In this document: positions 25,766 through 34,850 of the stretch, piece by piece
Numbering within the stretch: the stretch's first letter is position 1
How the letters are laid out: the number at the start of each line of letters is the position of its first letter
Source of the DNA: Methylorubrum suomiense
Lineage (GTDB): Bacteria > Pseudomonadota > Alphaproteobacteria > Rhizobiales > Beijerinckiaceae
Direction of reading: 5' to 3'
Assembly: GCF_022179765.1 (NCBI RefSeq)
Contig: NZ_BPRE01000001.1
Span: 558,001-622,000, forward strand
Length of the DNA: 64,000 nucleotides
Position numbers and translations under genes: made by a program
Notes under the pieces: model-generated
Databases searched by the model: none
What the model was told of the DNA's origin: nothing
Seen by the model: only the letters and a program-made list of their open reading frames with translations

Positions 25766-27034
25766 ATGCACCATTTCCATTACCGCGACGGACGCCTCCA
25801 CGCGGAGGATGTCGATCTGACCGCGCTCGCCGCGGAGGTCGGCACCCCGTTCTACTGCTACAGCACCGCGACGCTGGAGCGGCATTACCGTGTCTTCGCC
25901 GATGCCTTCGCCGGCGACGACGCGCTGGTGTGCTTCGCCATGAAGGCGAACTCCAACCAAGCGGTGCTCGCGACCCTGGCCCGCCGGGGAGCCGGCATGG
26001 ACATCGTCTCCGAGGGCGAGCTGCGCCGCGCCCTCGCCGCGGGCGTTCCGGGGGAGCGCATCGTCTTCTCTGGCGTCGGCAAGACGAAGGAGGAGATGGC
26101 CGCGGCCCTGGAGGCCGGCATCCTCTGCTTCAACGTCGAGAGTGAGCCGGAACTGGCGGCCCTGTCCGAGGTCGCCGCCTCACGGGGCGAGCGCGCGCCG
26201 GTCTCGATCCGGGTCAATCCCGACGTCGACGCGCTGACGCATGCCAAGATCTCGACCGGCAAGTCCGAGAACAAGTTCGGCATCCCGATCACCCGCGCCC
26301 GCGAAGTCTATGCCCGCGCCGCCCGGATGCCGGGGCTGCAACTCGTCGGCGTCGACACCCATATCGGTAGCCAGATCACCGATCTCGCCCCCTTCGCGAG
26401 CGCGGCGCGCCGCCTCTGCGAACTGGCCGGCGCCCTGCTCGCCGACGGGCACGCGCTGCATCACGTCGATTTCGGCGGCGGCCTCGGCATCCCCTACCGC
26501 GACGACAATGCCCCGCCGCCGGACCCGGCGGCTTTGGCGGCGATCCTGCGCCCGCAATTCCAGCCCCTGGGCCTGCGCCCGGTCTTCGAGATCGGCCGGA
26601 TGATCGCCGGCAATGCCGGCATCCTCGTCACCCGCGTGGTCTACGTGAAGCCGACCGAGGCCAAGACCTTCGTCATCGTCGATGCGGCGATGAACGACCT
26701 GATCCGCCCGACCCTCTACGAGGCGTTCCACGGCCTGCGCCCGGTCGTCGGGGCCGCGCCCGATGCCCCCCGCATCACCGCCGACGTGGTCGGCCCGGTC
26801 TGCGAGACCGGCGATTACCTCGCGCTGGCCCGCGAGATGCCCGAGGTCCGGGCCGGCGACCTGATCGCCGTCATGAGCGCGGGGGCCTACGGCGCGGTCC
26901 AGGCCGGCACCTACAACAGCCGCCGCCTCGTGCCCGAGGTGCTGGTGAGGGGAGACCGCTCGGCGGTGGTGCGCCCGCGGCCGAGCTACGAGGATCTGAT
27001 CCGCCTCGACAGAATGCCCGACTGGCTGGGGTAA
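25766..27034 (+). CDS. lysA: Diaminopimelate decarboxylase
   Basis: The last step of lysine synthesis: PLP-dependent decarboxylation of meso-diaminopimelate. The 422-aa fold III enzyme has the PLP lysine at Lys60 (CFAMKANSN), the GVDTHIGSQ and HHVDFGGGLGIPY segments, the EIGRMIAGNAG phosphate-binding region, and the catalytic VCETGDYLA Cys of the partner subunit near residue 345. It is complete. It lies between lptM and the TIGR02302 gene, a typical alphaproteobacterial cluster. A short GC-rich stem (27037-27059) follows its stop. Confidence 0.97.
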   Translation: MHHFHYRDGRLHAEDVDLTALAAEVGTPFYCYSTATLERHYRVFADAFAGDDALVCFAMKANSNQAVLATLARRGAGMDIVSEGELRRALAAGVPGERIVFSGVGKTKEEMAAALEAGILCFNVESEPELAALSEVAASRGERAPVSIRVNPDVDALTHAKISTGKSENKFGIPITRAREVYARAARMPGLQLVGVDTHIGSQITDLAPFASAARRLCELAGALLADGHALHHVDFGGGLGIPYRDDNAPPPDPAALAAILRPQFQPLGLRPVFEIGRMIAGNAGILVTRVVYVKPTEAKTFVIVDAAMNDLIRPTLYEAFHGLRPVVGAAPDAPRITADVVGPVCETGDYLALAREMPEVRAGDLIAVMSAGAYGAVQAGTYNSRRLVPEVLVRGDRSAVVRPRPSYEDLIRLDRMPDWLG

Positions 27035-27162
27035 AACCCTCCCTTGCGGAGGGGGAGGGACGCCGTGGCGGCCAAGCGCGGCTGGGCGGATTTGACCCGA
27101 TGGTGCCGGCCCGCCACCATGCTAGCTTCCGACCGACGATGCGGGAGCCGCGACCGATCACG

Positions 27163-29904
27163 ATGACCGAGGCGCAACGGACGAGCCCTGAGGCCGGGCC
27201 GCAGCACGGCGACGCGCGGCGGCGCCTCGACCGGCTCGTGGCCGGCGCACGGGCGGCGGGCCTGTGGGAACGCGTCTGGCCGGTGCTGTGGCGCCCGCTG
27301 GGTGTCGGGCTCCTGTTCCTCACCGTCTCCTGGCTCGGCCTCTGGCTCGATCTGTCGCCGGTCTGGCGCATGATCGGGCTCGGCCTGTTCGCGCTGCTCG
27401 CCCTCGCCGCCTTCGTGCCGCTGCTGCGCATCGCGCGGCCGAGCCGGCGCGAGGCGCTGACCCGGATCGACCGGGAGGCTGCCCGGACCGGCGGAAGCGG
27501 AAGCCGGCTCGCCCACGATCCCGCCTCGGCGATCGAGGACACGCTCGCCGTCGGCGGGACCGATCCGGCGACCCGGGCGCTCTGGGCCCTGCACCAGTCG
27601 CGGGCCGCCGCCGCCGTGGCGCGGCTGCGCGTCGGCCGACCGCGGCCCGACATGCCCCGGCACGATCCCCGGGCGCTGCGGGCCGGCGCCCTGGTCGCGA
27701 CGCTCGCGGCCCTGTTCGTCGCCGGTCCGGAATGGCGCGGTCGTGTGGCGGCCGCCTTCGACTGGCGCGAGCCCCCGGCCGCCGCCCCCAGCTTCCGGGT
27801 CGACGGCTGGATCGATCCGCCGATCTACACGCGGGTGCCGCCGCTGATCGTTGCCATGTCCGGCGGCAAGGACGCGGTTCAGCGCCTGCGCGCGCCGGTG
27901 AATTCGACCCTGATCGTGCGTATCGCCGGCCAGGGTGAAGCGCAGCTGACCCCGAATGCCGCCTTGGTCCCGGTCGAGAAGGAGGCGGGCACCGACAGGC
28001 CCGCCCCGCGCCGCGCCCTGAGCCAAGGGACTGGCCAAGCGGCCGAAGCCCGGACCTCGCTGCGCGAGGAGCGCTTCCGCCTCATTGGCGGCACGGCCGA
28101 ACTCGGCATCGCCGCCTCCGGCTCCGAGCCCCAGCGCCTCGTCGTCGAGACGATTCCCGATCTTGCGCCCGAGGTCAGCCAGGTCGGCGGGCTGGAGGTG
28201 AACGGGCGCGGCACCTTCTCCCTGACCTATCGGGCCAAGGACGATTACGGCATCGCCTCCGCCGAGGGGCTGGTCGAACCGCTGAAGCCCGGCCGCTCGC
28301 TCGTGCCGGTGCCGAAGATCGCCCTCGCCCTGCCCGCCGACGCCACCGGCGAGCACGACACCAAGACCCTCGTCGACCTCACCGACAATCCGTGGTCCGG
28401 GGCCCGCGTGCGGCTGACGCTCGTGGTGCGCGACGAGGCCGGGCAGGAAGGCCGGACGCAGCCCGCCGAGACGACGCTCCCGGCGCGCCCCTTCGGCAAG
28501 GCGCTCGCCCGTTCCCTGGCGGAGGAGCGGCGCCGCCTCGTCACCGCGCCGGATACCGACCGCAAGCGCGTCCAGACGGCTCTGGACGCGCTCCTGATCG
28601 CGCCCGACCAGTTCACGCCGGAACCCGCGATCTTCCTCGGCCTCACCACTGCGGCCAAGCGCCTGCGCACAGCCCAGACCGATGACGACCTGATCGGCGT
28701 CGCCGACCTGCTGTGGGAAATGGCCCTCAAGATCGAGGACGGGGACCTGTCCGATGCCGAGAAGGCGCTGCGCGCCGCCCAGGACCGGCTGAAGGAAGCG
28801 ATCGAGCGCGGCGCCCCCGACGAGGAGGTCAAGAAGCTCACCGAGGATCTGAAGCAGGCCCTCGACAAGTTCATGAAGGAATTCGCCGAGCGCCAGCGGC
28901 AGAATCCGCAGAACCGCCAGCAGCAATCCGAGCGTCAGCAGCGCCAGCAGCAGCAGGGCGCCAAGACCGTCACCCCCGACGATCTGGAGAAGATGCTGAA
29001 GGACATGCAAGACGCGATGCAGCGCGGCGACACGGCCGAGGCCCAGCGCCTGCTCGAACAGCTGCGCAACACCCTCGAGAATCTCCAGAGCGCCGAGAAC
29101 CAGGGCCAGAAGTCCGGCGACGGCATGGCGGAGATGAATCGGCAGCTCGACGAGCTCGACCAGATGTCGCGCGACCAGCAGGACCTGCGCGACGAGACCT
29201 ACAAGGATGGGCAGCAGGGCCAGGAGCGCCCCCGCCCCGGTCAGCGCCAGCGGCAGGGCCAGCAGCAACAGCAGAACGGCCAGCCTCAGGGCCAGCAGGG
29301 GCAGCGCGGCCAGCAACAACAGGGACAGCAGGGCCAGAACCAGCCCGGCGAACAGGGGCAGCAGGGGCAAGGTCAGAAGGGCCAGGGCCAGAAGGGGCAG
29401 CAGGGCCAGAGCATGGGCCAGCGCCAGCAGGGCCTGCGCGAGCAGCTTCAGGATCTCAAGGACCGGATGAAGCAGCAGGGCCTCCAGGGTGAGGAGGGCC
29501 TCGCCGATGCCGAGGATGCCATGCGCGAGGCCGAGGACGCCCTCGGCCAGGGCCGCAGCGGCGACGCGGTCGATGCCCAGGGTCGCGCCCTCGACGGGTT
29601 GAAGCGCGGCGCCGAGGGCATGCAGAAGCAGATGCAGCAGATGGCCGAGGGCGAAGGCCAGGGTGAGGGCGAGGGCCAGCAATCCAGCCAGCAGGGCCGC
29701 CCCGGCGCCGCCGACGACGATCCGCTCGGCCGCCCGACCCGCGGGCGCGACATCTCCGACGGCCGGGTGCGGGTGCCGACCGCCGACGAATCGGCGGTGC
29801 AGCGCGCCCGCCGGATCATGGAGGAGTTGCGGCGCAAGCTCGGCGACCCCTCGCGCCCGCAAGAGGAACTCGACTATTTCGAGCGCCTGCTGCGCCGCAA
29901 CTGA
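27163..29904 (+). CDS. TIGR02302/DUF4175 family membrane protein with Gln-rich tract
   Basis: A protein of about 913 aa. Two N-terminal membrane helices (PLGVGLLFLTVSWLGLWLDL and IGLGLFALLALAAFVPLL) and a third near 185 are followed by a large periplasmic-looking domain (VDGWIDPPIYTRVPPLIVA). A long helical region leads to a Gln/Gly-rich tract (coding DNA about 29215-29440) with repeated GQQGQ and GQKGQ units, and a C-terminal KLGDPSRPQEELDYFERLLRR. The TIGR02302 family is alphaproteobacterial and lies after lysA, as here. Its function is unknown. The start is uncertain: ATG 27163 was chosen, and ATG 27139 or 27100 GTG/ATG are possible. Confidence 0.88.
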   Translation: MTEAQRTSPEAGPQHGDARRRLDRLVAGARAAGLWERVWPVLWRPLGVGLLFLTVSWLGLWLDLSPVWRMIGLGLFALLALAAFVPLLRIARPSRREALTRIDREAARTGGSGSRLAHDPASAIEDTLAVGGTDPATRALWALHQSRAAAAVARLRVGRPRPDMPRHDPRALRAGALVATLAALFVAGPEWRGRVAAAFDWREPPAAAPSFRVDGWIDPPIYTRVPPLIVAMSGGKDAVQRLRAPVNSTLIVRIAGQGEAQLTPNAALVPVEKEAGTDRPAPRRALSQGTGQAAEARTSLREERFRLIGGTAELGIAASGSEPQRLVVETIPDLAPEVSQVGGLEVNGRGTFSLTYRAKDDYGIASAEGLVEPLKPGRSLVPVPKIALALPADATGEHDTKTLVDLTDNPWSGARVRLTLVVRDEAGQEGRTQPAETTLPARPFGKALARSLAEERRRLVTAPDTDRKRVQTALDALLIAPDQFTPEPAIFLGLTTAAKRLRTAQTDDDLIGVADLLWEMALKIEDGDLSDAEKALRAAQDRLKEAIERGAPDEEVKKLTEDLKQALDKFMKEFAERQRQNPQNRQQQSERQQRQQQQGAKTVTPDDLEKMLKDMQDAMQRGDTAEAQRLLEQLRNTLENLQSAENQGQKSGDGMAEMNRQLDELDQMSRDQQDLRDETYKDGQQGQERPRPGQRQRQGQQQQQNGQPQGQQGQRGQQQQGQQGQNQPGEQGQQGQGQKGQGQKGQQGQSMGQRQQGLREQLQDLKDRMKQQGLQGEEGLADAEDAMREAEDALGQGRSGDAVDAQGRALDGLKRGAEGMQKQMQQMAEGEGQGEGEGQQSSQQGRPGAADDDPLGRPTRGRDISDGRVRVPTADESAVQRARRIMEELRRKLGDPSRPQEELDYFERLLRRN

Positions 29905-29977
29905 GCGGCAGGCCCTCGCGCAACCCCTATGAGCCCGCGCGGCGCGCCCAGGCTCCTACCGGAACGAAACGCACACC

Positions 29978-30163
29978 ATGTCCGCCAATCAGCTCGTTCT
30001 CCTCGCCTGCCTCGCGGTGGCCGCCGTCCTCCTGTTCGGCCTCGTCAACATGATGCGCGGCGGGAGCGCCAACCTCTCGCAGAAGCTGATGCGGTTGCGC
30101 GTGCTCCTGCAATTCGTGGCCATCATCGTCATCATGGGCGTGGTCTGGTGGCGCACCGCCTGA
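29978..30163 (+). CDS. HIG1-domain twin-transmembrane protein
   Basis: A 61-aa protein with two membrane helices (residues 5-23 and 43-58) joined by the conserved NMMRGGSANLSQKLMRLRV loop, the bacterial HIG1 (hypoxia-induced) pattern. Mitochondrial homologues associate with cytochrome oxidase supercomplexes. In alphaproteobacteria the gene is often near adenosyltransferase genes; the pduO-type gene here is two genes downstream. A role in respiration is inferred only from the family. Confidence 0.9.
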   Translation: MSANQLVLLACLAVAAVLLFGLVNMMRGGSANLSQKLMRLRVLLQFVAIIVIMGVVWWRTA

Positions 30164-30339
30164 TCTGTACCCGCCCTGCGTGAAGCGACGCGCGGGCGAC
30201 AACGTCCGGCACGGCTGCCCGCCGCCGAGTGTGGCGCGCGCGCCCCACCGCCGAAGCAAAGCGTAATCGATGGATGAATCCGCGGGATGGGTCCGGGGCC
30301 GCGTGGTATTCGAGAGCGGTTCTAATGGATGTACCGCCG

Positions 30340-30981
30340 ATGATGTTTCCCCTTGCCCGGACGACGGCCCTGCTCGCGGCCGGTGCGCTGGCCGTCACGG
30401 CCGTGCAGGCTGCCGATCTCGGCGGCGCCCGGGCGCCCGCGCCGATGCCCTACGCCGCGCCGGTGCAGCCCTACAGCTTCGTGTCCGAGATCCGCATCGG
30501 CGGCTCGGTGCAGGATCCGGGAAGCGCCGAAGGCAAGCTGCCGGGCTTCAGCACCGCCAACGTCAACGGCGAGATCCTGTTCGCCAAGCCGGTCGTCAGC
30601 CTCGATCCGTTCTGGCAGGCCTTCGTGCCGCGTCCGACCGTCGGCGGCAGCTACAACACCGGCGGGCGCACCAGCTACGCCTATCTCGGCGGCACCTGGA
30701 CGGTCGATCTCTTCCCCGAGACGCTGGGACGCCGCGTCTTCATCGAAGGCTTCTTCGGTGGCGCCGCCCATAACGGCTATGTCGGGCCGAAGGGGGAAAC
30801 GCCCTACGGCTTCAACACGCTGGGCTGCAATCCCCTCTTCCGGGAGGCCGCCGCGCTCGGCTTCCGCATCACCCCGCAATGGAGCGTGATGGCCACCGTC
30901 GAGCACATGTCGAATGCGGGCCTGTGCGGCGACAACCGCGGCCTGACCAATTTCGGCGGCAAGGTCGGCTACACGTTCTGA
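30340..30981 (+). CDS. PagL-like acyloxyacyl hydrolase (lipid A deacylase family)
   Basis: A 213-aa outer-membrane beta-barrel protein with a signal peptide (MMFPLARTTALLAAGALAVT, cleavage near AQA/VQA at 24). The C-terminal EHMSNAG gives the PagL catalytic His189 and Ser191. The barrel ends in the aromatic YTF. In P. aeruginosa PagL the third residue, Glu, lies 12 residues after the Ser; here that position is Thr203. Many family members lack it, so activity is uncertain. ATG 30343 is an equally good start, and ATG 30325 is possible. Confidence 0.82.
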   Translation: MMFPLARTTALLAAGALAVTAVQAADLGGARAPAPMPYAAPVQPYSFVSEIRIGGSVQDPGSAEGKLPGFSTANVNGEILFAKPVVSLDPFWQAFVPRPTVGGSYNTGGRTSYAYLGGTWTVDLFPETLGRRVFIEGFFGGAAHNGYVGPKGETPYGFNTLGCNPLFREAAALGFRITPQWSVMATVEHMSNAGLCGDNRGLTNFGGKVGYTF

Positions 30982-30983
30982 TC

Positions 30984-30999
30984 GCGGTCCCGGGACCGC
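30984..30999. terminator. 16-bp palindrome just after the PagL-like gene
   Basis: GCGGTCCCGGGACCGC starts 3 nt after the stop codon and is perfectly self-complementary. It has no T-run and may protect the 3' end or pause polymerase. Confidence 0.4.
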
Positions 31000-31074
31000 C
31001 TGCGCGGGGCATTCATCGTACTCGGCTTCCAGCGCCCGATCGGCGCAGAGGTCGCGGTTTTCCCGCTTGCAAAG

Positions 31075-31113
31075 ACCCGCCGCGCGCGAAACACCATCGC
31101 CCGGCGGGTTTTT
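31075..31113 (+). terminator. Hairpin with T-run, 23 nt before the adenosyltransferase start
   Basis: ACCCGCCG (31075-31082) pairs with CGGCGGGT (31102-31109) around a 19-nt loop and runs into TTTTT. It may end the PagL-gene transcript or act as an attenuator in the leader of the next gene. Confidence 0.6.
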
Positions 31114-31135
31114 CGTGCCCGTGGGGAGGGACGTC

Positions 31136-31708
31136 GTGGTCAAGCTGAACCGCATCTACACCCGCACCGGCGACAAGGGGACGACAGGGCTCGCCAACGG
31201 TGAGCGCCGCTCGAAGGCGGATCTGCGGGTCGAGGCCTACGGCACCGTCGACGAGACCAATGCCTGCGTCGGACTGGCCCGGCTGCACGCCGAGCCGGCC
31301 CTCGACGCGATGCTGGCGCGGGTCCAGAACGACCTGTTCGATCTCGGCGCCGACCTCGCGACCCCGCCGAGCGAAGAGCCCCTTGGCTACGAGCCCCTGC
31401 GGGTGGTGGCCGCCCAAGTGCAGCGCCTCGAAGCCGAGATCGACGCGCTCAACGCCCACATTCCGCCGCTGAAATCCTTCGTGCTGCCCGGCGGCTCTCC
31501 GGCCTCCGCCGCGCTCCACCTCGCCCGCACGGTCTGCCGACGGGCCGAGCGCCTGGTGGTGGCCTTGTCCGCCAACGAGAGCGAGGCGATCTCGCCGGAA
31601 GCGTTGCAATACCTCAACCGGTTGTCGGACTTCCTGTTCGTCGCCGGGCGGGCGGCCAATCGCGACGGGGCCGACGACGTGCTCTGGGTGCCGGGCCAGA
31701 ACCGCTGA
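31136..31708 (+). CDS. Cob(I)alamin adenosyltransferase, PduO type
   Basis: Transfers the adenosyl group of ATP to cob(I)alamin to make adenosylcobalamin, the cofactor of mutases. The 190-aa protein shows the PduO pattern: YTRTGDKGTTGLANGERRSK (ATP loop), VEAYGTVDETNA, and the helical HLARTVCRRAERLVV with LNRLSDFLFVAGR. The start is GTG 31136, preceded by GGGGAGGG at 6 nt. It lies upstream of etfBA with its own terminator-like hairpin. B12 use links it functionally with metH, which needs methylcobalamin. Confidence 0.93.
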   Translation: MVKLNRIYTRTGDKGTTGLANGERRSKADLRVEAYGTVDETNACVGLARLHAEPALDAMLARVQNDLFDLGADLATPPSEEPLGYEPLRVVAAQVQRLEAEIDALNAHIPPLKSFVLPGGSPASAALHLARTVCRRAERLVVALSANESEAISPEALQYLNRLSDFLFVAGRAANRDGADDVLWVPGQNR

Positions 31709-31740
31709 TTTTCGCAGGACCACGCTGCCCATAAGGCGCG

Positions 31741-31769
31741 TTGACAAGCGGGAAATCGCCTCGCTACGG
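31741..31769 (+). promoter_or_regulatory. Sigma70-type promoter of etfBA
   Basis: TTGACA (31741-31746) is a perfect -35, followed by a 17-nt spacer and CTACGG (31764-31769) as a weak -10. It lies 104 nt before the etfB start codon. Confidence 0.6.
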
Positions 31770-31872
31770 TCCCGCCGCCCTGACAATCAAGATCTGATTG
31801 CCGTCGAGCCAGACGCGGCCGCCTCATGAGCGCCCGGTTGGCCATCCGACGGCGCGGAGGAAAGCGACTGCC

Positions 31873-32622
31873 ATGAAGGTTCTCGTGCCCGTCAAGCGGG
31901 TCGTCGACTACAACGTGAAGATCCGCGTCAAGGCCGACGGGTCGGGCGTGGAACTCGCCAACGTGAAGATGTCGATGAACCCCTTCGACGAGATCGCCGT
32001 CGAGGAGGCGATCCGCCTGAAGGAGAAGGGCAAGGCCACCGAGATCGTCGCCGTCTCGATCGGACCGCAGCAGGCGCAGGAGACCCTGCGCACGGCGCTG
32101 GCCATGGGTGCCGACCGGGCGATCCTGGTGAAGACCGACGTGAATTGCGAGCCCCTGGCCGTCGCCAAGATCCTCAAGGCGGTGGTCGCCAAGGAGAATC
32201 CGGAACTCGTCATCCTCGGCAAGCAGGCGATCGACGACGATTCCAACCAGACCGGCCAGATGCTCGCGGCCCTGCTCGGCTGGCCCCAGGGCACCTTCGC
32301 GTTCAAGGTGGAGTTCGGCGAGGGCACGATCGACGTGACCCGTGAAGTCGATGGCGGTCTGCAGACGGTGGCGCTCAAGCTGCCGGCGATCGTCACCACC
32401 GATCTGCGCCTCAACGAGCCGCGCTACGCCTCGCTGCCCAACATCATGAAGGCGAAGAAGAAGCCGCTGGAGGAACTGGCGCCCGACGCGCTCGGCATCG
32501 ATGTCAGCCCGAAGCTGACCGTGGTGAAGGTCGCCGAGCCGCCGGGCCGCTCGGCGGGCGTCAAGGTCGGCTCCGCCGCCGAGCTCGTTCAGAAGCTCAA
32601 GGTCGAGGCGGGGGTCTTCTGA
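31873..32622 (+). CDS. etfB: Electron transfer flavoprotein beta subunit
   Basis: With EtfA it forms the FAD/AMP-containing heterodimer that accepts electrons from acyl-CoA and other dehydrogenases and passes them to ETF-ubiquinone oxidoreductase. The 249-aa protein starts [20 protein letters not shown], with [19 protein letters not shown], the AMP-site [15 protein letters not shown], and [20 protein letters not shown], the recognition-loop signature. The start at ATG 31873 matches the family. It is 88 nt upstream of etfA in one operon with hbd. Confidence 0.97.
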   Translation: MKVLVPVKRVVDYNVKIRVKADGSGVELANVKMSMNPFDEIAVEEAIRLKEKGKATEIVAVSIGPQQAQETLRTALAMGADRAILVKTDVNCEPLAVAKILKAVVAKENPELVILGKQAIDDDSNQTGQMLAALLGWPQGTFAFKVEFGEGTIDVTREVDGGLQTVALKLPAIVTTDLRLNEPRYASLPNIMKAKKKPLEELAPDALGIDVSPKLTVVKVAEPPGRSAGVKVGSAAELVQKLKVEAGVF

Positions 32623-32710
32623 TCCGGCATCTTCCGATCGTCCCCGCGATTCACGCGCCGCTCCCTCCGGGTCGAGCGGCGCCCCCTCCCCTCTTCCGAA
32701 AGTCCTTCCG

Positions 32711-33664
32711 ATGACCACGCTCCTCTACGTCGAGCACGCCGACGGCAAGATCAAGGACGGCACCCTCAAGGCCCTCACCGCCGCCAAGGCGCTCGGCGCC
32801 CCCATCCACGCCCTCGTCGCCGGTGCCGGCTCCAAGGCGGCGGCGGAGGCCGCGGCCAAGCTCGACGGGATCGAGAAGGTCCTCAATGCCGAGGACGGCG
32901 CCTACGATCACGACCTCGCCGAGACCAATGCGGCGCTGATCGTCTCGCTCGCCGACGGCTACGACGCGATCGTCGCCGCCGCCACCACGACCGGCAAGAA
33001 CACCCTGCCGCGCGTCGCCGCCCTGCTCGACGTCGCCCAGGTCTCCGACATCATCAAGGTCGTCTCGCCCGATACCTTCGAGCGGCCGATCTATGCCGGC
33101 AACGCGATCCAGACCGTGCAGGCGGGCGCGGGCAAGAAGGTCATCACCGTGCGCACCGCCGCCTTCAAGGCGACGGAAGAGGGCGGCGCGGCGGCGGCCG
33201 TCGAAGCGGTTTCGGCCGCGACCCCCGACGCGCTCGGCGCCGCCTACAAATCCGAAGAGATCGCCAAGTCCGATCGGCCGGAACTGGCCTCGGCCAAGTT
33301 CATCGTCTCCGGCGGCCGTTCGCTCGGCTCGGCAGACAAGTTCAAGGAACTGATCGAGCCGCTGGCCGACGCCCTCGGCGCCGCGGTCGGCGCCTCCCGC
33401 GCGGCGGTCGATGCGGGTTACGCCCCCAACGATTGGCAGGTCGGCCAGACCGGCAAGGTGGTCGCCCCCGACCTCTACGTCGCCGTCGGCATCTCCGGCG
33501 CGATCCAGCATCTGGCCGGCATGAAGGATTCGAAGGTCATCGTCGCGGTCAACAAGGACGAGGACGCGCCGATCTTCCAGGTGGCGGATTACGGTCTCGT
33601 CGGCGACCTGTTCCAGGTCGTGCCGGAATTGCAGGCCGAGATCGCCAAGGCGAAGGACCGCTAA
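32711..33664 (+). CDS. etfA: Electron transfer flavoprotein alpha subunit
   Basis: The FAD-binding partner of EtfB. The 317-aa protein has the N-terminal half ([20 protein letters not shown]) and the C-terminal FAD domain with [40 protein letters not shown] and [10 protein letters not shown]. All the FAD contacts expected are visible. It is complete, 88 nt after etfB, and followed 150 nt later by the hydroxybutyryl-CoA dehydrogenase gene. Confidence 0.97.
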   Translation: MTTLLYVEHADGKIKDGTLKALTAAKALGAPIHALVAGAGSKAAAEAAAKLDGIEKVLNAEDGAYDHDLAETNAALIVSLADGYDAIVAAATTTGKNTLPRVAALLDVAQVSDIIKVVSPDTFERPIYAGNAIQTVQAGAGKKVITVRTAAFKATEEGGAAAAVEAVSAATPDALGAAYKSEEIAKSDRPELASAKFIVSGGRSLGSADKFKELIEPLADALGAAVGASRAAVDAGYAPNDWQVGQTGKVVAPDLYVAVGISGAIQHLAGMKDSKVIVAVNKDEDAPIFQVADYGLVGDLFQVVPELQAEIAKAKDR

Positions 33665-33814
33665 AGGTCGCGCGTTTCCGCGCCTGCCCCGGCGGGCGCG
33701 GACAACACCCGTACGGATTCGGTGAACAGCCGGTTTGACGCATTTGTTGCAGTGCCGCATGGTATACAGGCGGTTCGCCCGGCGATGCCGCAGCAGGTGA
33801 GACGCGAGACGGGT

Positions 33815-34696
33815 ATGGGCATCGAGATCAAGACGGTCGGCATCATCGGTGCCGGCCAGATGGGGACCGGCATCGCGCATGTCTGCGCGGCCTCGGGCCT
33901 CGACGTCCGGCTGAACGACCGCGATGCCGACCGGCTCGATGCCGGCCTCGCGCAGATCGAGGCGAACCTCGCCCGCCAAGTGCAGAAGGGCAGCCTCAGC
34001 GAGGACCAGCGCCGCACCGCCCTGGAGCGGATCGGCGTGGCCCGCGCCTATGCGGATCTCGGCCCCTGCGATCTGGTGATCGAGGCGGCGACCGAGGACG
34101 AGGCGACCAAGCGCAAGATCTTCCAAGATCTCTGTCCGTCGCTCAAGCCCGACGCCCTGGTGGCGACCAACACCTCCTCGATCTCGATCACCCGGCTCGC
34201 CGCTTCCACCGACCGGCCGGACCGCTTCATCGGCATCCACTTCATGAACCCGGTGCCGGTGATGCAGCTCGTGGAGCTGATCCGCGGCATCGCCACGGAG
34301 GATCCGACCTACGAGTCGGCCAAGGCCTTCATCGGCAAGCTCGGCAAAACCTCGACGATGTCGGAGGATTTCCCGGCCTTCATCGTCAACCGCATCCTGC
34401 TGCCGATGATCAACGAGGCGATCTACACGCTCTACGAGGGCGTGGGCTCGGTCGAGTCGATCGACACGGCGATGAAGCTCGGCGCCAACCACCCGATGGG
34501 CCCGCTGCAGCTCGCCGATTTCATCGGCCTCGATACCTGCCTGTCGGTGATGCAGGTGCTCTACGAGGGTCTGGCGGATTCGAAGTACCGCCCCTGCCCG
34601 CTGCTGGTGAAATATGTCGAGGCCGGCTGGCTCGGTCGCAAGACCAAGCGCGGCTTCTACGATTACCGCGGCGAGACGCCGATCCCGACGCGATAA
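33815..34696 (+). CDS. hbd: 3-hydroxybutyryl-CoA dehydrogenase
   Basis: Oxidises or reduces 3-hydroxybutyryl-CoA/acetoacetyl-CoA with NAD(P), in fatty acid and PHB-related metabolism. The 293-aa protein has the Rossmann GIIGAGQMGTGIAHVCA, ATNTSSISIT, the catalytic HFMNPVPVMQLVEL, and the C-terminal MGPLQLADFIGLD with YRPCPLLVKYVEAG. The start at ATG 33815 was chosen for the family N-terminus. The etfB-etfA-hbd order is common in alphaproteobacteria and links ETF to acyl-CoA oxidation. In methylotrophic relatives a similar enzyme serves the ethylmalonyl-CoA pathway; that use is inferred. Confidence 0.95.
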   Translation: MGIEIKTVGIIGAGQMGTGIAHVCAASGLDVRLNDRDADRLDAGLAQIEANLARQVQKGSLSEDQRRTALERIGVARAYADLGPCDLVIEAATEDEATKRKIFQDLCPSLKPDALVATNTSSISITRLAASTDRPDRFIGIHFMNPVPVMQLVELIRGIATEDPTYESAKAFIGKLGKTSTMSEDFPAFIVNRILLPMINEAIYTLYEGVGSVESIDTAMKLGANHPMGPLQLADFIGLDTCLSVMQVLYEGLADSKYRPCPLLVKYVEAGWLGRKTKRGFYDYRGETPIPTR

Positions 34697-34767
34697 GTTG
34701 GGCCTCAAGCGCCGGCGGCCGCGTCCTCGGCCTCAGGGTGTTCACTCCGCTCGACGCCTCGGCTGAC

Positions 34768-34801
34768 GCCGAGGCCGCTGCGCGCGGCGCTCTTCGCGCC
34801 G
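34768..34801. repeat. Second short repeat family, copy 1
   Basis: GCCGAGGCCGCTGCGCGCGG followed by CGCTCTTCGCG recurs nearly unchanged at 48567-48600. Here it is preceded by an 8-bp stem (GCCTCGGC/GCCGAGGC). It follows hbd on the plus strand. Confidence 0.6.
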
Positions 34802-34850
34802 GGCCACACGGTGCTGCCGCACGGTCTGCGCGGTGGGTTAGGTCTTTTTT

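Noticed and set aside
29215..29440. Non-coding tandem repeat array in the Gln-rich region
   Set aside because: It is in frame within a large conserved gene and explained by GQQGQ-type codons.
26986..29862. A 958-codon minus-strand open frame opposite lysA and the TIGR02302 gene
   Set aside because: Leu-rich artefact made by reading the Gln- and Glu-rich plus-strand codons backwards; no motif, and the plus-strand proteins are clear.
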